Made by a program: the position numbers and the translations under genes | Assembly: GCA_937128595.1 (NCBI GenBank) | Contig: CAKZMO010000729.1 | Location: 1-48,399 of the forward strand | Origin: an uncultured cyanobacterium | Lineage (GTDB): Bacteria > Cyanobacteriota > Cyanobacteriia > CAKZMO01 | Length of the DNA: 48,399 nucleotides | Reading direction: 5' to 3' | The notes under the pieces: model-generated | Seen by the model: the letters and a program-made list of their open reading frames with translations, nothing else | What the model was told of the DNA's origin: nothing | The model's database searches: none | Shown here: piece after piece, positions 35,143 through 44,523 of the stretch | Layout of the letters: each line of letters begins with the position of its first letter | Numbering within the stretch: position 1 is the first letter of the stretch

Positions 35143-35880
35143 TTGATACGAGCGTCGTTTAATACAGCTAATACAACTTTACTTTGGGTTGTTTACGTAT
35201 TCATGGCAGCTTCAACCTACGCTAATTCCTCAGTTGAGGCCTCTTCATCTTTCGATGAAACATCTGTCTTTGGCTCCTCTACATTCGAGTTCGTTCCTCG
35301 AAGCCATCAAGATGCCGATCTACTGAGACAAATCGGATTTTTGCCAGGTCTCAGAGAATTCCTGGCGATGCGGCAAGTTCATGCTCTAGAACATGCAACG
35401 GTATGGGTATTGAGCGAGCTTGACGCGGGGTTCAGTGTTAACTCTGCGCGATCGCACATTGATAATGACACGCTAAGCGGCATGTCTACGGAAAATGGGT
35501 TTTATCTCTACGGCGACATGAACACGTTGCGATTGCGCCAAGCTGTCCATATCGCGCTTGAGCGACTTACCCATGGCGAATGGTATTTAGCCATTCATCC
35601 CCGCTGCGGCACCAATGTCTCGGTCAATATGGCACTGACTGCAAGCATGGCTCTGGGAATGCATCTACTCATGCCACGGGGCTTTCTAGAGCAAATGTTA
35701 GGGTTAGGAATTGCTGCTGGCGTTGCAGCACATATGACTCCCGATATTGGAAACCTCGTGCAGCAACATATCACCACAGCCATTCCATTCAATTTGAAAA
35801 TTGAGCAAGTACAAGCTTTAGAGAAGGGGATCAGACCTTCGAAGCACTTCATTCACTTGCAATGGGTTGATCCCAATTGA
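35143..35880 (+). CDS. DUF6391 family protein
   Basis: The 245-aa protein carries the DUF6391 core (MRQVHALEHATVWVLSEL near residue 88-106, then HPRCGTNVSV and hydrophobic ALTASMALGMHLLMP helices). The H-x-x-E-H arrangement (HALEHA) and HPRCGT suggest a metal or membrane-associated enzyme, but no reaction is known. The C-terminal half is membrane-interacting. The annotated TTG start is uncertain; ATG 35203 would remove a hydrophobic N-terminal segment that may be a signal anchor. It is a single gene with no clear operon partner. Confidence 0.75.
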   Translation: MIRASFNTANTTLLWVVYVFMAASTYANSSVEASSSFDETSVFGSSTFEFVPRSHQDADLLRQIGFLPGLREFLAMRQVHALEHATVWVLSELDAGFSVNSARSHIDNDTLSGMSTENGFYLYGDMNTLRLRQAVHIALERLTHGEWYLAIHPRCGTNVSVNMALTASMALGMHLLMPRGFLEQMLGLGIAAGVAAHMTPDIGNLVQQHITTAIPFNLKIEQVQALEKGIRPSKHFIHLQWVDPN

Positions 35881-36252
35881 CAGCAACGAATCGCAAGAAC
35901 CAGCGATTAAAAATACATAACAAATTCTTATGCTAATCCTGATGCGAAGAAGAGGGCATCCATTCTGGGTTGATCCAGAGCCTGGCTGTCGTGCGATCGC
36001 CCAAAACTCCGTATACCTCCTTCAAGGTTCGCAACAAAACTTAAGTATGAAACAAGCCTTAGGTATCCATTCAAGTAGTAGTCTGGAAGGCAATCAGTGA
36101 CTCTTATTCCGCACTTTGGCTCAGGCAAGATTTTGTTTCTGGATTTTATGCATGAGCATTCCTTGAGAATGAACTCAATGCCAATCAATCCTTTCATCCC
36201 TGGTTTCTGTGCGGTCATTGTTTAGCAAGATACATACAAAAGGGAAAAACGT
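35881..36252. other. Intergenic region upstream of psaE
   Basis: No gene is supported. It should hold the psaE promoter, which I cannot place precisely. Confidence 0.5.
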
Positions 36253-36486
36253 ATGGTTCAGCGTGGTTCTAAAGTTCGCATTTTGCGCAAAGAATCCTAC
36301 TGGTACAACGACTTCGGCACCGTTGCTACAGTTGACCAGAGTGGTATCAAATATCCCGTTATTGTTCGTTTTGACAAAGTTAACTACACCGGATTCAGCG
36401 GTGCTACGGGCGGTGTAAACACTAACAACTTTTCTCTCGATGAGGTTGAAGAAGTTGAAGCTCCTAAGAAGAGCAAGAAAAAGTAG
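36253..36486 (+). CDS. psaE: Photosystem I reaction center subunit IV (PsaE)
   Basis: PsaE is the SH3-like stromal subunit of photosystem I that helps ferredoxin dock and supports cyclic electron flow. The 77-aa protein shows the family core [19 protein letters not shown] and [17 protein letters not shown], followed by [14 protein letters not shown] and a lysine-rich tail (PKKSKKK) that is slightly longer than the shortest PsaE forms. A GGG-type ribosome-binding site lies about 7 bp upstream. It is followed 52 bp later by mutM on the same strand. Confidence 0.97.
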   Translation: MVQRGSKVRILRKESYWYNDFGTVATVDQSGIKYPVIVRFDKVNYTGFSGATGGVNTNNFSLDEVEEVEAPKKSKKK

Positions 36487-36538
36487 TCAGTTATGGTTGA
36501 ATCCGTTCACGCCAAATTTACAGTTGAATGGGTGACCC

Positions 36539-37468
36539 GTGCCTGAGTTACCAGAAGTAGAAACAGTACGTCGAGGGCTCAATCGAGTGACTTTGGCGCA
36601 ACCCATACAGGGTGGGAGCGTGTTGCTTGAACGCACGGTTGCCCACCCTGTTTTTGTGCGCGAATTTTTGACCGGATTAGAACAGTGCACAATCAGCCGT
36701 TGGTATCGTCGCGGAAAATATCTGTTAGGTCATTTGGTCAAGCATCACCAGGACGAAAAGGCTACTTGCAGCGAGCCGCTAGATCTGCTTGCCACTGCTG
36801 AGGATATCGAATATGCCGCAAGTCACGCTGATCATGCAGGTTGGCTTGGAGTTCATCTCCGAATGACGGGTCAACTCTTATGGCTGCATCAGTCTGATCC
36901 GGTACAGAAGCATTGTCGGGTTAGACTCTTTTTTCCGAGTCAGAGAGAGTTGCGGTTTGTTGATCAACGTACGTTTGGGCAGATGTGGTGGGTTCCTCCC
37001 GATCGCTCTCCCACCGAAGTGATGGGAAAGGGCTATGCGGCATTAGGCCCAGAACCGCTATCGTCTGCATTCACGGTGGATGGTCTGCGGCAGGCGTTAA
37101 AGCGTCGTCATCGTCCGATTAAAAATGCATTGTTGGATCAGTCCATCGTTGCGGGGATCGGCAATATCTATGCGGATGAGTCGCTTTTCCTTAGCAGCAT
37201 TCGGCCTACAAAATTGTGCGATCGCCTGACTCGAAAACAAATCGAAGCTCTCCACGCCAAGATTGTCGAGGTGCTAAAGAGCAGTATTGGTGAAGGTGGA
37301 ACAACGTTCAGCGACTTTCGAGATATCGAGGGCATCAACGGCAATTATGGCAGCATGGCGTGGGTCTATGGCCGTGATGGGACACCTTGTCGCGTCTGCG
37401 GCGAACCTATTCAGCGGGTCAAGATGGCAGGGCGATCTACCCATTTTTGCAAAACCTGTCAGAAATGA
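36539..37468 (+). CDS. mutM: Formamidopyrimidine-DNA glycosylase (Fpg/MutM)
   Basis: Fpg removes oxidised purines such as 8-oxoguanine and nicks the DNA by β/δ-elimination. The 309-aa protein has the catalytic N-terminus PELPEVETV (P2 and E3 after Met removal), the lysine in RRGKYLLG, helix-two-turn-helix (QSIVAGIGNIYADE), and the C-terminal zinc finger CRVC-x16-CKTC. Compared with E. coli (269 aa) it carries an insert of about 30 residues after VKHHQDEK. GTG start at 36539. It lies between psaE and coaX, and its stop overlaps the coaX start by ATGA. Confidence 0.95.
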   Translation: MPELPEVETVRRGLNRVTLAQPIQGGSVLLERTVAHPVFVREFLTGLEQCTISRWYRRGKYLLGHLVKHHQDEKATCSEPLDLLATAEDIEYAASHADHAGWLGVHLRMTGQLLWLHQSDPVQKHCRVRLFFPSQRELRFVDQRTFGQMWWVPPDRSPTEVMGKGYAALGPEPLSSAFTVDGLRQALKRRHRPIKNALLDQSIVAGIGNIYADESLFLSSIRPTKLCDRLTRKQIEALHAKIVEVLKSSIGEGGTTFSDFRDIEGINGNYGSMAWVYGRDGTPCRVCGEPIQRVKMAGRSTHFCKTCQK

Positions 37469-38343
37469 TGTCTTCAGTTCATGAGGTCGATTCTCCCAGT
37501 TCTCCAAGCACATGGCTTTCCTTAGTGATCGGAAATTCTCGACTCCACTGGGGCATCGTGACAGCAGCAGGGGCGATCGCCACCTGGGATAGCGAGTATT
37601 GGGATCAAAAAGCGCTTCAGAAAGTTACAGATATCTCTTCAATTCTGCAAGTTCTGAGTTCTGCGTCAAAGTATCCTTCTGCGCGATCGCCCGCAATCGA
37701 TTTGCAATCGATTCTCGTATCCAAATCTCTCCATCCTGAGTTATGGCTAGCATCTGTTGTGCCGACCCAGACTCATGTTTGGCAGCAGGTTGTTCCCAGT
37801 CATGTGATTACTCTTGATCAGGTTCCTCTGCACAACCTGTATGGCACTTTAGGAATCGATCGGGCTTTAGCTCTTTTGGGAGCGGGGAAAAAATTTGGGT
37901 TTCCGGCACTCGTGATCGACGGAGGAACAGCTCTGACCTTTTCTGGCGTCACTGGCGATCGCCAGTTTGTGGGCGGGGCGATCGCTCCTGGATTGCGGCT
38001 ACAGAGGCGATTGCTCTCTCAACATACAGCCGCACTGCCTCCACTTGAGACTTTAGAAATCCAGAATCTTGACCGCTGGGCTACTCAGACTGCCAGTGCT
38101 ATTCAGAGCGGCATCGTGTACACGATGCTCGCGGGTGTCGCAGATTTCGTAAAAAGTTGGTGGCAGATGTACCCCAACAGTGCGCTCGTGTTCACGGGAG
38201 GAGATGGAGAGTTTCTTTTCCAACAGATGCAACAGCGTCTAGGACAAGACCAAAGGATGCCAAACGCGTCTAACCCTTCTACTGATGATCTGCATTTCTG
38301 CTCCTCTCTCGTGTTTGAAGGAATCTGCACCCTGCTTTCGTAA
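37465..38343 (+). CDS. coaX: Type III pantothenate kinase (CoaX)
   Basis: CoaX phosphorylates pantothenate in the first step of coenzyme A synthesis. From ATG 37465, which overlaps the mutM stop (ATGA), the protein has 292 residues. Recognised motifs are IGNSRLHWG at the N-terminus, the GTLGIDRALALLGA catalytic segment (aspartate base) and VIDGGTALTFSG. The first motif is normally DxGNT; here the aspartate position holds valine (VIGNS), a change I also associate with other cyanobacterial CoaX proteins, but unverified. Upstream longer readings reach into mutM and are not supported. Its 3' end overlaps the convergent membrane gene by 65 bp. Confidence 0.88.
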   Translation: MMSSVHEVDSPSSPSTWLSLVIGNSRLHWGIVTAAGAIATWDSEYWDQKALQKVTDISSILQVLSSASKYPSARSPAIDLQSILVSKSLHPELWLASVVPTQTHVWQQVVPSHVITLDQVPLHNLYGTLGIDRALALLGAGKKFGFPALVIDGGTALTFSGVTGDRQFVGGAIAPGLRLQRRLLSQHTAALPPLETLEIQNLDRWATQTASAIQSGIVYTMLAGVADFVKSWWQMYPNSALVFTGGDGEFLFQQMQQRLGQDQRMPNASNPSTDDLHFCSSLVFEGICTLLS

Positions 38344-38800
38344 CAGCCCCGGTCACAAATCCGGCGATCGCGCCCGCAAACACCATTAGAACGATCGTCC
38401 ATTGAGCCTGACTGCCACTCAACCCAGCCCCAGGCAACCCGACCAACGTCACGCCCCACAGCATCACCATCGCCGTAGAATTCCAGCCCGCCCAAAGAGT
38501 CGCGGAAGGCAGGTGATTGTGCAGCAGCCACCGCTGCCCAGCCATGAGAACCAGCACGAATACGATGATGCTGGAGGCGATAGCAGTAAAGCTATCAACG
38601 CTATTTTGCAGCACATCAAGTCCGACCCAGTACACCATTCCGTAAAGCCAGCCATAGGCTGCCAACAGGGCAACGATTGTCCCCCCGAGATTGACACCCA
38701 CCCACAGCCACCGACGCGATCGCAACCAGGGCCTCAGAAACAAGACTTGAATACACGAACACGCAATCAAATAAGAAACGATTGAGGCAAAAAATGTCAT
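38279..38800 (-). CDS. Integral membrane protein of unknown family
   Basis: The 173-aa protein, starting at ATG 38800 with GAGG 5 bp upstream, has about five hydrophobic helices and a basic C-terminus (LQTRERSRNADHQ). It is not recognised at the family level. It overlaps coaX tail-to-tail by 65 bp (38279-38343), an antisense overlap of two coding ends, which is unusual in this window. The longer GTG start (38806) is less likely. Confidence 0.7.
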   Translation of the reverse strand: MTFFASIVSYLIACSCIQVLFLRPWLRSRRWLWVGVNLGGTIVALLAAYGWLYGMVYWVGLDVLQNSVDSFTAIASSIIVFVLVLMAGQRWLLHNHLPSATLWAGWNSTAMVMLWGVTLVGLPGAGLSGSQAQWTIVLMVFAGAIAGFVTGAVTKAGCRFLQTRERSRNADHQ

Positions 38801-38806
38801 AAACAC

Positions 38807-39161
38807 CTCATGAATTAGAACTCAAGGTTTAGGTTCAACACAAAAAATGAGGTATCGATAGCCAATCCCGTCACGATGAACTTTTTCGGACTACAGGGGA
38901 TGAAATGCTCACAGGTGATGAAACGCTCATTTCACAGTCGGTTTGAAGAGAGTTGTTTCCGGTGTAGCGCAAAGTGAAGACAATTATCGTACCCGCCTGT
39001 GTCGGATTCTCAATCGGCGGGTTTGGGTATAGGCACGGTCTCCACAACTTTCTTCTTTAGTCGGTGAATGGAGCGTCAAAGTGCTGGATGAAACACCCTT
39101 GCCACACCCTCATGAGACCAAGCGAATTGATCTAGAATAGGGGGTCGAGTTTGGCGCAATC
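38807..39161. other. Intergenic region upstream of leuB
   Basis: No gene. A stem ACCCGCC (38991-38997) with GGCGGGT (39016-39022) and an inner GATT/AATC pairing could be an attenuator or terminator upstream of leuB; there is no long T-run. Confidence 0.45.
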
Positions 39162-40256
39162 ATGGCAAAAGGTTTTCACATCACGCTTCTTCCTGGCGAT
39201 GGCATTGGCCCCGAAATCATGGCCGTTGCGGTTGAAATCCTCCAAGAAGTGGGGCGTCAGCTTAATTTAGCATTTGACCTTGATTCAGCCCTCATCGGTG
39301 GAGCGGCAATTGACGCCGCCGGGGAGCCTTTGCCTTCTGAAACGCTTCAAGCCTGTCGCCAGAGCGACGCGGTCTTGCTAGCCGCAATTGGCGGTGCTAA
39401 GTGGGACAGCCTACCCTCACACCAACGCCCGGAGCGTGGCCTTCTAGGACTTCGGGCTGGGCTAGAACTCTTCGCGAACCTCCGCCCAGCTCAAATCTTG
39501 CCCCAGCTCATTGATGCCTCATCTCTAAAGCGGGAAGTCGTAGAAGGGGTCGATATCATGGTTGTACGAGAGCTGACAGGAGGCATCTACTTTGGTCAGC
39601 CGAAGGGAATTTTTGTAACTGAGTCGGGAGAAAAACGGGGGGTCAACACGATGGCCTACACCGCAACTGAAATCGATCGCATTGGCCGCGTTGCGTTTGA
39701 AACAGCTCAAAAACGCCAAGGTCGTCTCTGCTCAGTTGATAAGGCCAACGTTCTAGACGTGTCGCAACTGTGGCGCGATCGCATTACCGATTTGTCTAGT
39801 GACTATCTTGATGTGGAACTCAGTCATCTGTATGTAGACAATGCTGCAATGCAGCTCGTGCGCTGGCCTAAGCAGTTTGACACGATTGTGACGGGCAACT
39901 TATTTGGCGATATCCTATCCGACGCAGCCGCCATGTTGACCGGAAGCATCGGGATGCTGCCTTCCGCAAGTCTCGGCGCGAAAAATCCTGGAGTGTTTGA
40001 ACCTGTTCACGGATCAGCGCCCGATATTGCTGGACAAGATAAAGCCAATCCCATGGCTCAAGTTCTGAGTGTTGCCATGATGTTGCGCTATGGCCTTGAC
40101 CAGCCAGAGGCTGCTAATCGTATCGAGAAAGCGGTTCAGATTGTCTTAGATCAGGGCGATCGCACAGGCGACATCATGTCTCCTGGCATGAACTTACTAG
40201 GTTGCAAAGCGATGGGAGCGGCTCTTCTCAAAGCTCTCCGCTCACTAGATTCGTGA
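39162..40256 (+). CDS. leuB: 3-isopropylmalate dehydrogenase
   Basis: LeuB oxidatively decarboxylates 3-isopropylmalate in leucine synthesis, using NAD. The 364-aa protein carries [12 protein letters not shown] at the start, the substrate loop [17 protein letters not shown] (arginines), [16 protein letters not shown], the tyrosine/lysine/aspartate catalytic set around [14 protein letters not shown] and [15 protein letters not shown], and the NAD pocket [18 protein letters not shown]. Length is standard. The ATG follows a possible attenuator-like hairpin. Confidence 0.96.
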   Translation: MAKGFHITLLPGDGIGPEIMAVAVEILQEVGRQLNLAFDLDSALIGGAAIDAAGEPLPSETLQACRQSDAVLLAAIGGAKWDSLPSHQRPERGLLGLRAGLELFANLRPAQILPQLIDASSLKREVVEGVDIMVVRELTGGIYFGQPKGIFVTESGEKRGVNTMAYTATEIDRIGRVAFETAQKRQGRLCSVDKANVLDVSQLWRDRITDLSSDYLDVELSHLYVDNAAMQLVRWPKQFDTIVTGNLFGDILSDAAAMLTGSIGMLPSASLGAKNPGVFEPVHGSAPDIAGQDKANPMAQVLSVAMMLRYGLDQPEAANRIEKAVQIVLDQGDRTGDIMSPGMNLLGCKAMGAALLKALRSLDS

Positions 40257-40341
40257 TAGAAAATCATCGGTATGACTAATCCCTCATCAGGATTTCTGAA
40301 CCATACGGTAAAATCAGACCTGAGAAGCGCTGTGATAACCT

Positions 40342-40839
40342 ATGACGGAAGATCAGTTTTGGGAAATGATAGACGCGAGCCGGATTCAGTCTAAAGACTG
40401 TGAAGGGCAGGCACGAAAACTCCAGCACCTCCTTTTTGAAAGCTCTGCGCAAGATATCTTAGCTTTTGACCAGAGGTTCCGACAAAAGCTGATTGACGCC
40501 TATCGCTGGGATCTGTGGGGCATTGCCTACCTGATCAACGGCAGTTGTTCTGCAAAGGGAATGCGCGGCTTTTGCTGCTGGCTGATTGGGCAAGGTCGCC
40601 AAACCTATGAACAAATTCTCCGTGAACCCGAAAGCATTCTCCGGTGGGTTGAGGAAGATGAAGAAGAGCTAGGATGCGAGGCCCTGATGCATGTGAGTGC
40701 CTATGCCTACGATGATGTTGTCGGCGATGACATGCCTTTGTCTGATCTCTCCCTTCCAGAAGAACCCGCTGGCACACCCTGGAAAGCACAAGATCTGGAA
40801 AAGCAGTTTCCTAAAGTTGCAGAGGTCTTTGTTCACTAG
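40342..40839 (+). CDS. DUF4240 family protein
   Basis: The 165-aa protein starts MTEDQFWEMID, the hallmark of DUF4240, and continues with YRWDLWGIAYLINGSCS and FCCWLIGQGRQTYE. The family is widespread in bacteria and of unknown function; related genes often lie in polymorphic-toxin immunity contexts, but no toxin is seen here. It begins 85 bp after leuB, so it may be read through from it. ATG start. Confidence 0.85.
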   Translation: MTEDQFWEMIDASRIQSKDCEGQARKLQHLLFESSAQDILAFDQRFRQKLIDAYRWDLWGIAYLINGSCSAKGMRGFCCWLIGQGRQTYEQILREPESILRWVEEDEEELGCEALMHVSAYAYDDVVGDDMPLSDLSLPEEPAGTPWKAQDLEKQFPKVAEVFVH

Positions 40840-40882
40840 GCTGTCAAGAACTGATTAATGTCCGATTTTCTCAAAAGCAACC

Positions 40883-41800
40883 TCAGACACTCATGGGCTG
40901 AGGCTGTTTGCGATCTGTAATCGCGTCGCCACAGTAATCTGCCAAAAAAGGTGTGCGGTGATTATCATTTCTCCAAAGGATGGGAAAAAAGCTTTCATCC
41001 ATCGTCACATCGCCCACTCGCTTGTAGCGACCATAGATATAGCCTGCTCCAGTCGGCTGAAACTGAGCATCGGCAGAAAGGGTGTGAACCGCAACGCTGC
41101 GTCGAGGGCGATCGCTCCGCAGATTTTTGCCGGAACCGTGCCAGGTATGGCCGTGGTGAACAACGCAACTGCCTGCCGGAATTTCAATCTGAACCACCTC
41201 TGGTTCATCAACGCCCAACTGAGCGGCAGCCTGCTTCATGGCTGCACGATGATCCCCCGATGGAGCATGAAAGTCGCCAAGGGTCTTGACCAGAGGCCAC
41301 TTGTGAGAGCCTCTCGCGTATTCGATCGTGCCGATGTCCGCTGTTGTGTTGTCCAAGGCAATCCAGCAGGTCGTCATCTCGGCTGGAGTGATGTAACTGA
41401 TGTAAGTTGCGTCTTGGTGAAGCGAAACCGCTTTGGCTCCAGGAGGCTTCATCCAGAGACTATCCTGTCCAATGCGAGCTCCAGGCCAGCCAGCCAAAGT
41501 TGCGGTAATGCGGCCAATCGTTTCAGAAAGAACCACGCTGGCAAAGAGGCGATCGCTCTTCCACACATTACAAATCTCGCGGGTAATGTCAGGTAGGCTC
41601 ATGCCAGGTCGCCAATGCCACTCATCTGGGTAGATGCCGGTTTCAAAATCTCCGGCAAAGATCGGCTCAATGCGTTCAGCCAGTTGCTCAACCAAAGCAC
41701 GGTCAATTAAATCATCGATGACCAAAAATCCGTCTTCGTTGAACTGGGCAATATGTTGCTCAGTCAGAGGGGCGGAGGCTTGAGCTGAAGCGTGAACCAT
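40883..41800 (-). CDS. Phytanoyl-CoA dioxygenase (PhyH) family protein
   Basis: This is a non-heme Fe(II)/2-oxoglutarate-dependent oxygenase of 305 residues. The facial triad is visible as H128 and D130 (SLHQDATY) and H218 (HHGHTWHGSG), with the arginine for 2-oxoglutarate near RPRRSVAVH. PhyH relatives hydroxylate many small acids, amines or halogenate in natural-product paths; the substrate here is unknown. It is divergent from the solute-binding-type gene, and a shared upstream region may regulate both. ATG start at 41800. Confidence 0.87.
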   Translation of the reverse strand: MVHASAQASAPLTEQHIAQFNEDGFLVIDDLIDRALVEQLAERIEPIFAGDFETGIYPDEWHWRPGMSLPDITREICNVWKSDRLFASVVLSETIGRITATLAGWPGARIGQDSLWMKPPGAKAVSLHQDATYISYITPAEMTTCWIALDNTTADIGTIEYARGSHKWPLVKTLGDFHAPSGDHRAAMKQAAAQLGVDEPEVVQIEIPAGSCVVHHGHTWHGSGKNLRSDRPRRSVAVHTLSADAQFQPTGAGYIYGRYKRVGDVTMDESFFPILWRNDNHRTPFLADYCGDAITDRKQPQPMSV

Positions 41801-42022
41801 GGAGCTGCTCCCGTGGGTAATGCGGTAAAGTCATATCCGGATAGATGAGTCAAGCTATCCAGAGAGGATCATTGAGCTTGTTATAACAAGCTCGACCACA
41901 GGAAACTGTAGTTTCAAGCACGGTCTGACCCATGCCCATCACATAATCTGTGCCACACTGCACATTCATTGATGGTGTGCAGCAGGTACAACGAACCACC
42001 GTCAAGAAAACATGATAAATCC

Positions 42023-42736
42023 ATGACTCTTCAAACTATTCAGCCCGGTCAATTGGCGATCGCCACCAGCGACTTTTATGCTCGTCCCATGACATTTGTC
42101 GAGAATGGACAGCGATTGGGCTACGAACCCGATGTTGCTCGAATCCTTTGTGCCCGTTTAGGACTAGAACCCATTTGGACAAGCCTTCGGATGGATGAGT
42201 TCTACCCTGCAATGCAGACCGGGCAGTACGATGTCCTATGGTTTAACCAGGCCATCACGGATGAGCGAAAAGCATGGGTCAACTTTACGCGCCCCTATGG
42301 TCTGTTTGACGAAGCTATTTTGGTGAAAGGCGATCGCCCCATTCATTGCATCGAAGATCTGAAAGGGATGAAGGTCGGGGGACTTGCTGACAGCACAAAC
42401 ATCGCTCTAGCCGCAACTTTTCCAGATGTGGAAGCGATTTCATACCCCGGCAGTGATCAGGTATTGCCAGAAATGTTAGACGCCCTTCGTGGAGGAGAGA
42501 TTGATGCACTGATCGATGACGAATTGGTTCTTGTCGTCGCTGCTGAGGATAATCCGGCCCTGCGAGTAGCCTTTGACGTACCCACGCGCGTTCCGTTTGG
42601 GGTGGGAGTAAGAAAAGATGCGGCTGAGCTTCATGAGGCGATCGACAGCACACTCCAAGCACTCATTGACGACGGAACCTTAGCCGATTTGTGGGCAACC
42701 TGGATTCCGTGGAAGCCTTTTCCCCTAGGCAAGTAA
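42023..42736 (+). CDS. Family 3 solute-binding-like protein without signal peptide
   Basis: The 237-aa reading from ATG 42023 is a periplasmic-binding-protein-fold domain (family 3: FVENGQRLGYEPDVARILC, DVLWFNQAITDERKAWVNFTRPYG, then GLADSTN and DALRGGEIDALIDDE). The amino-acid-binding pattern with D and R residues is complete, but the N-terminus (MTLQTIQPGQ) has no signal peptide, and no permease or ATPase gene is near. A possible 18-codon upstream extension is not a signal peptide either. It may bind an intracellular ligand, for example as a sensor. It is divergent from the PhyH gene. Confidence 0.8.
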   Translation: MTLQTIQPGQLAIATSDFYARPMTFVENGQRLGYEPDVARILCARLGLEPIWTSLRMDEFYPAMQTGQYDVLWFNQAITDERKAWVNFTRPYGLFDEAILVKGDRPIHCIEDLKGMKVGGLADSTNIALAATFPDVEAISYPGSDQVLPEMLDALRGGEIDALIDDELVLVVAAEDNPALRVAFDVPTRVPFGVGVRKDAAELHEAIDSTLQALIDDGTLADLWATWIPWKPFPLGK

Positions 42737-42818
42737 GCAAATTTTTCAACACACTGCTGTTGTGCTCCGGGCAGCTCTAAGCCCCTGTCTACACTCAAAC
42801 TTTACTTTTCACAGAATT

Positions 42819-42863
42819 CATAGACCTGGAAAGGCAAAGGGCTTGCCTTGTTCCAGGTCTATG
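42819..42863. terminator. Strong convergent hairpin
   Basis: CATAGACCTGGAA (42819-42831) pairs perfectly with TTCCAGGTCTATG (42851-42863), 13 bp, with an inner GGCAA/TTGCC pairing. It lies between the binding-protein gene and ndhJ, which converge, so it probably stops transcription in both directions, though T-runs are absent. Confidence 0.6.
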
Positions 42864-42894
42864 AGTACGAGCAATCTAAACGATGGAATCCAGC

Positions 42895-43437
42895 CTAGTA
42901 AGCGTCCTGGATTTCGTAGAAATCAGGTGAGATATAGTCTTTCCGAAGAGGCCAGCCAATCCAGTCTTCAGGCATTAGGAGTCGCTTCAGGTTCGGGTGT
43001 CCTTCAAACTCAATACCGTACATGTCGTAGGTTTCGCGCTCTTGCCAGTCTGCCGAGTTCCAGATCCAATAGACTGATGGCACACGAGGATTATCGCGAG
43101 GCAAAAAGACCTTGATTCTGACCTCTTCTGGCCCAACCACGTCATCCTCTAGCTTGACCAGATGATAGACGCTAACGAGTTCATCTCCAGGGCCAGCATC
43201 ATAGCCCGCTTGACACTGCAAATAGTTGAAGCCGTAGGCATAAAGCGCTGTTGAGAAAGGAAGTAGAAAATCAGACTCCACCTTCAGCACTTCAACGCCC
43301 AGATGATCAGGCTCCATAATTTCATGGTCGAAACCATTTTCAGTCAACCATTTTGAGACTTTTCCAGCCTCAACGATATCTGACTGTTCCTGTTCAGCGT
43401 TGTCTTGGTTTTCTGCTTTTGAATCAGACGATGCCAT
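42895..43437 (-). CDS. ndhJ: NDH-1 subunit NdhJ
   Basis: NdhJ is a peripheral-arm subunit of the photosynthetic NDH-1 complex on the thylakoid, equivalent to NuoC. The product (180 aa from ATG 43437) matches from [18 protein letters not shown] through [20 protein letters not shown] and ends with the hallmark [29 protein letters not shown] followed by PLRKDY. The N-terminal acidic tail (1-35) is longer than in chloroplast NdhJ. I placed the start at ATG 43437, 4 bp beyond the ndhK stop, with GAGGAAG as ribosome-binding site; an earlier start inside ndhK is possible. Confidence 0.95.
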   Translation of the reverse strand: MASSDSKAENQDNAEQEQSDIVEAGKVSKWLTENGFDHEIMEPDHLGVEVLKVESDFLLPFSTALYAYGFNYLQCQAGYDAGPGDELVSVYHLVKLEDDVVGPEEVRIKVFLPRDNPRVPSVYWIWNSADWQERETYDMYGIEFEGHPNLKRLLMPEDWIGWPLRKDYISPDFYEIQDAY

Positions 43438-43441
43438 TTCT

Positions 43442-44164
43442 TCAGACTTCCTCTTTCTCGGCTTCTTCTTCAAGAGCGGAGGCAGGCATTCCCATCGCGC
43501 TCCTTAGTTCCTTCGGGGGAGCTTGTCTGGTGTCAGCTCTGAGATATTCCCCGGTTAAAATTTCAGGAACTTGCTTCATATTGTGCGATCGCGTGTAGTA
43601 GCGATGAGTCTGCTCATAATTGCTACGCTCTTGAATGGCCTCGTTGGCAATCTTCTTCCGCAGCTTTATGATCGCATCAATGATGGCTTCTGGGCGAGGC
43701 GGGCAACCCGGAATGTAGACATCTACTGGGATAATCTTGTCTACGCCACGAATCGCTGTTGGAGAGTCCATGCTGAACATCCCTCCAGTGATCGTGCAAG
43801 CACCCATGGCGATGACGTACTTTGGATCAGGCATCTGCTCATAGAGGCGAACCACGGCGGGAGCCATCTTCATTGTGATCGTTCCAGAAGTGATCAAAAG
43901 ATCAGCCTGCCGAGGAGAAGCACGTGGAACCAAGCCAAATCGGTCAAAGTCAAATCGAGAACCGATCAGAGCGGCAAATTCGATAAAGCAGCAAGCTGTG
44001 CCGTATAGCATTGGCCATAGGCTAGAGAGCCTCGCCCAGTTGTGTAAGTCATCAACCGTTGTCAGGATGATGTTTTCAGAAAGCTCCTGTGTGACTTGCG
44101 GAGCCCCAATCGGATTTGTGATGTTCTGTGTAGAACTATCAGAAGTAGCGATATCGGAGTTCAT
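43442..44164 (-). CDS. ndhK: NDH-1 subunit NdhK
   Basis: NdhK carries the N2-type [4Fe-4S] cluster that passes electrons to plastoquinone (NuoB equivalent). From ATG 44164 it has 240 residues; cluster cysteines C58 and C59 (TACC), C123 (GAC) and C154 (PGCPPRPEA) are all present. The start overlaps the ndhC stop by ATGA; other upstream ATGs inside ndhC are less likely. The order ndhC-ndhK-ndhJ is the same as in chloroplasts and cyanobacteria. Confidence 0.95.
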   Translation of the reverse strand: MNSDIATSDSSTQNITNPIGAPQVTQELSENIILTTVDDLHNWARLSSLWPMLYGTACCFIEFAALIGSRFDFDRFGLVPRASPRQADLLITSGTITMKMAPAVVRLYEQMPDPKYVIAMGACTITGGMFSMDSPTAIRGVDKIIPVDVYIPGCPPRPEAIIDAIIKLRKKIANEAIQERSNYEQTHRYYTRSHNMKQVPEILTGEYLRADTRQAPPKELRSAMGMPASALEEEAEKEEV

Positions 44165-44523
44165 GACCATTCCAGTGCTCCTTTCCTCCAAGCGTAAACC
44201 AAGCCAATCACGAGGATGGCAACAAAAATCAGCACTTCTATAAATGCAAGCAGCCCCAGCTGATTAAAAGCAACTGCCCACGGATAAAGAAAGACAACTT
44301 CAACGTCGAAGATGACGAAAACCAAAGCGAACATATAGTAGCGAATGTTGAACTGAATCCATGCACCACCGATAGGCTCCATGCCGGATTCGTATGTAGT
44401 TCGCCGTTCAACACCCTGACGCTTGGGACGTACAATATAAGACACCGTGAGTGCCAGTACAGGAACCAAGCCGCAGATAATTAAAAACCCGAGGAGGTAT
44501 TCGTAACCATTAAGGACAAACAC
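44161..44523 (-). CDS. ndhC: NDH-1 subunit NdhC
   Basis: NdhC (NuoA equivalent) is a three-helix membrane subunit near the quinone site. The 120-aa protein has the conserved [27 protein letters not shown] split as [10 protein letters not shown] and NIRYYMFAL, and [11 protein letters not shown]. The start is GTG (44523). It is the first gene of the ndhCKJ operon, divergent from folC across about 460 bp. Confidence 0.95.
   Translation of the reverse strand: MFVLNGYEYLLGFLIICGLVPVLALTVSYIVRPKRQGVERRTTYESGMEPIGGAWIQFNIRYYMFALVFVIFDVEVVFLYPWAVAFNQLGLLAFIEVLIFVAILVIGLVYAWRKGALEWS

Noticed and set aside
43875..44243. Plus-strand ORF inside ndhK/ndhC
   Set aside because: Antisense shadow of strongly conserved ndh genes.
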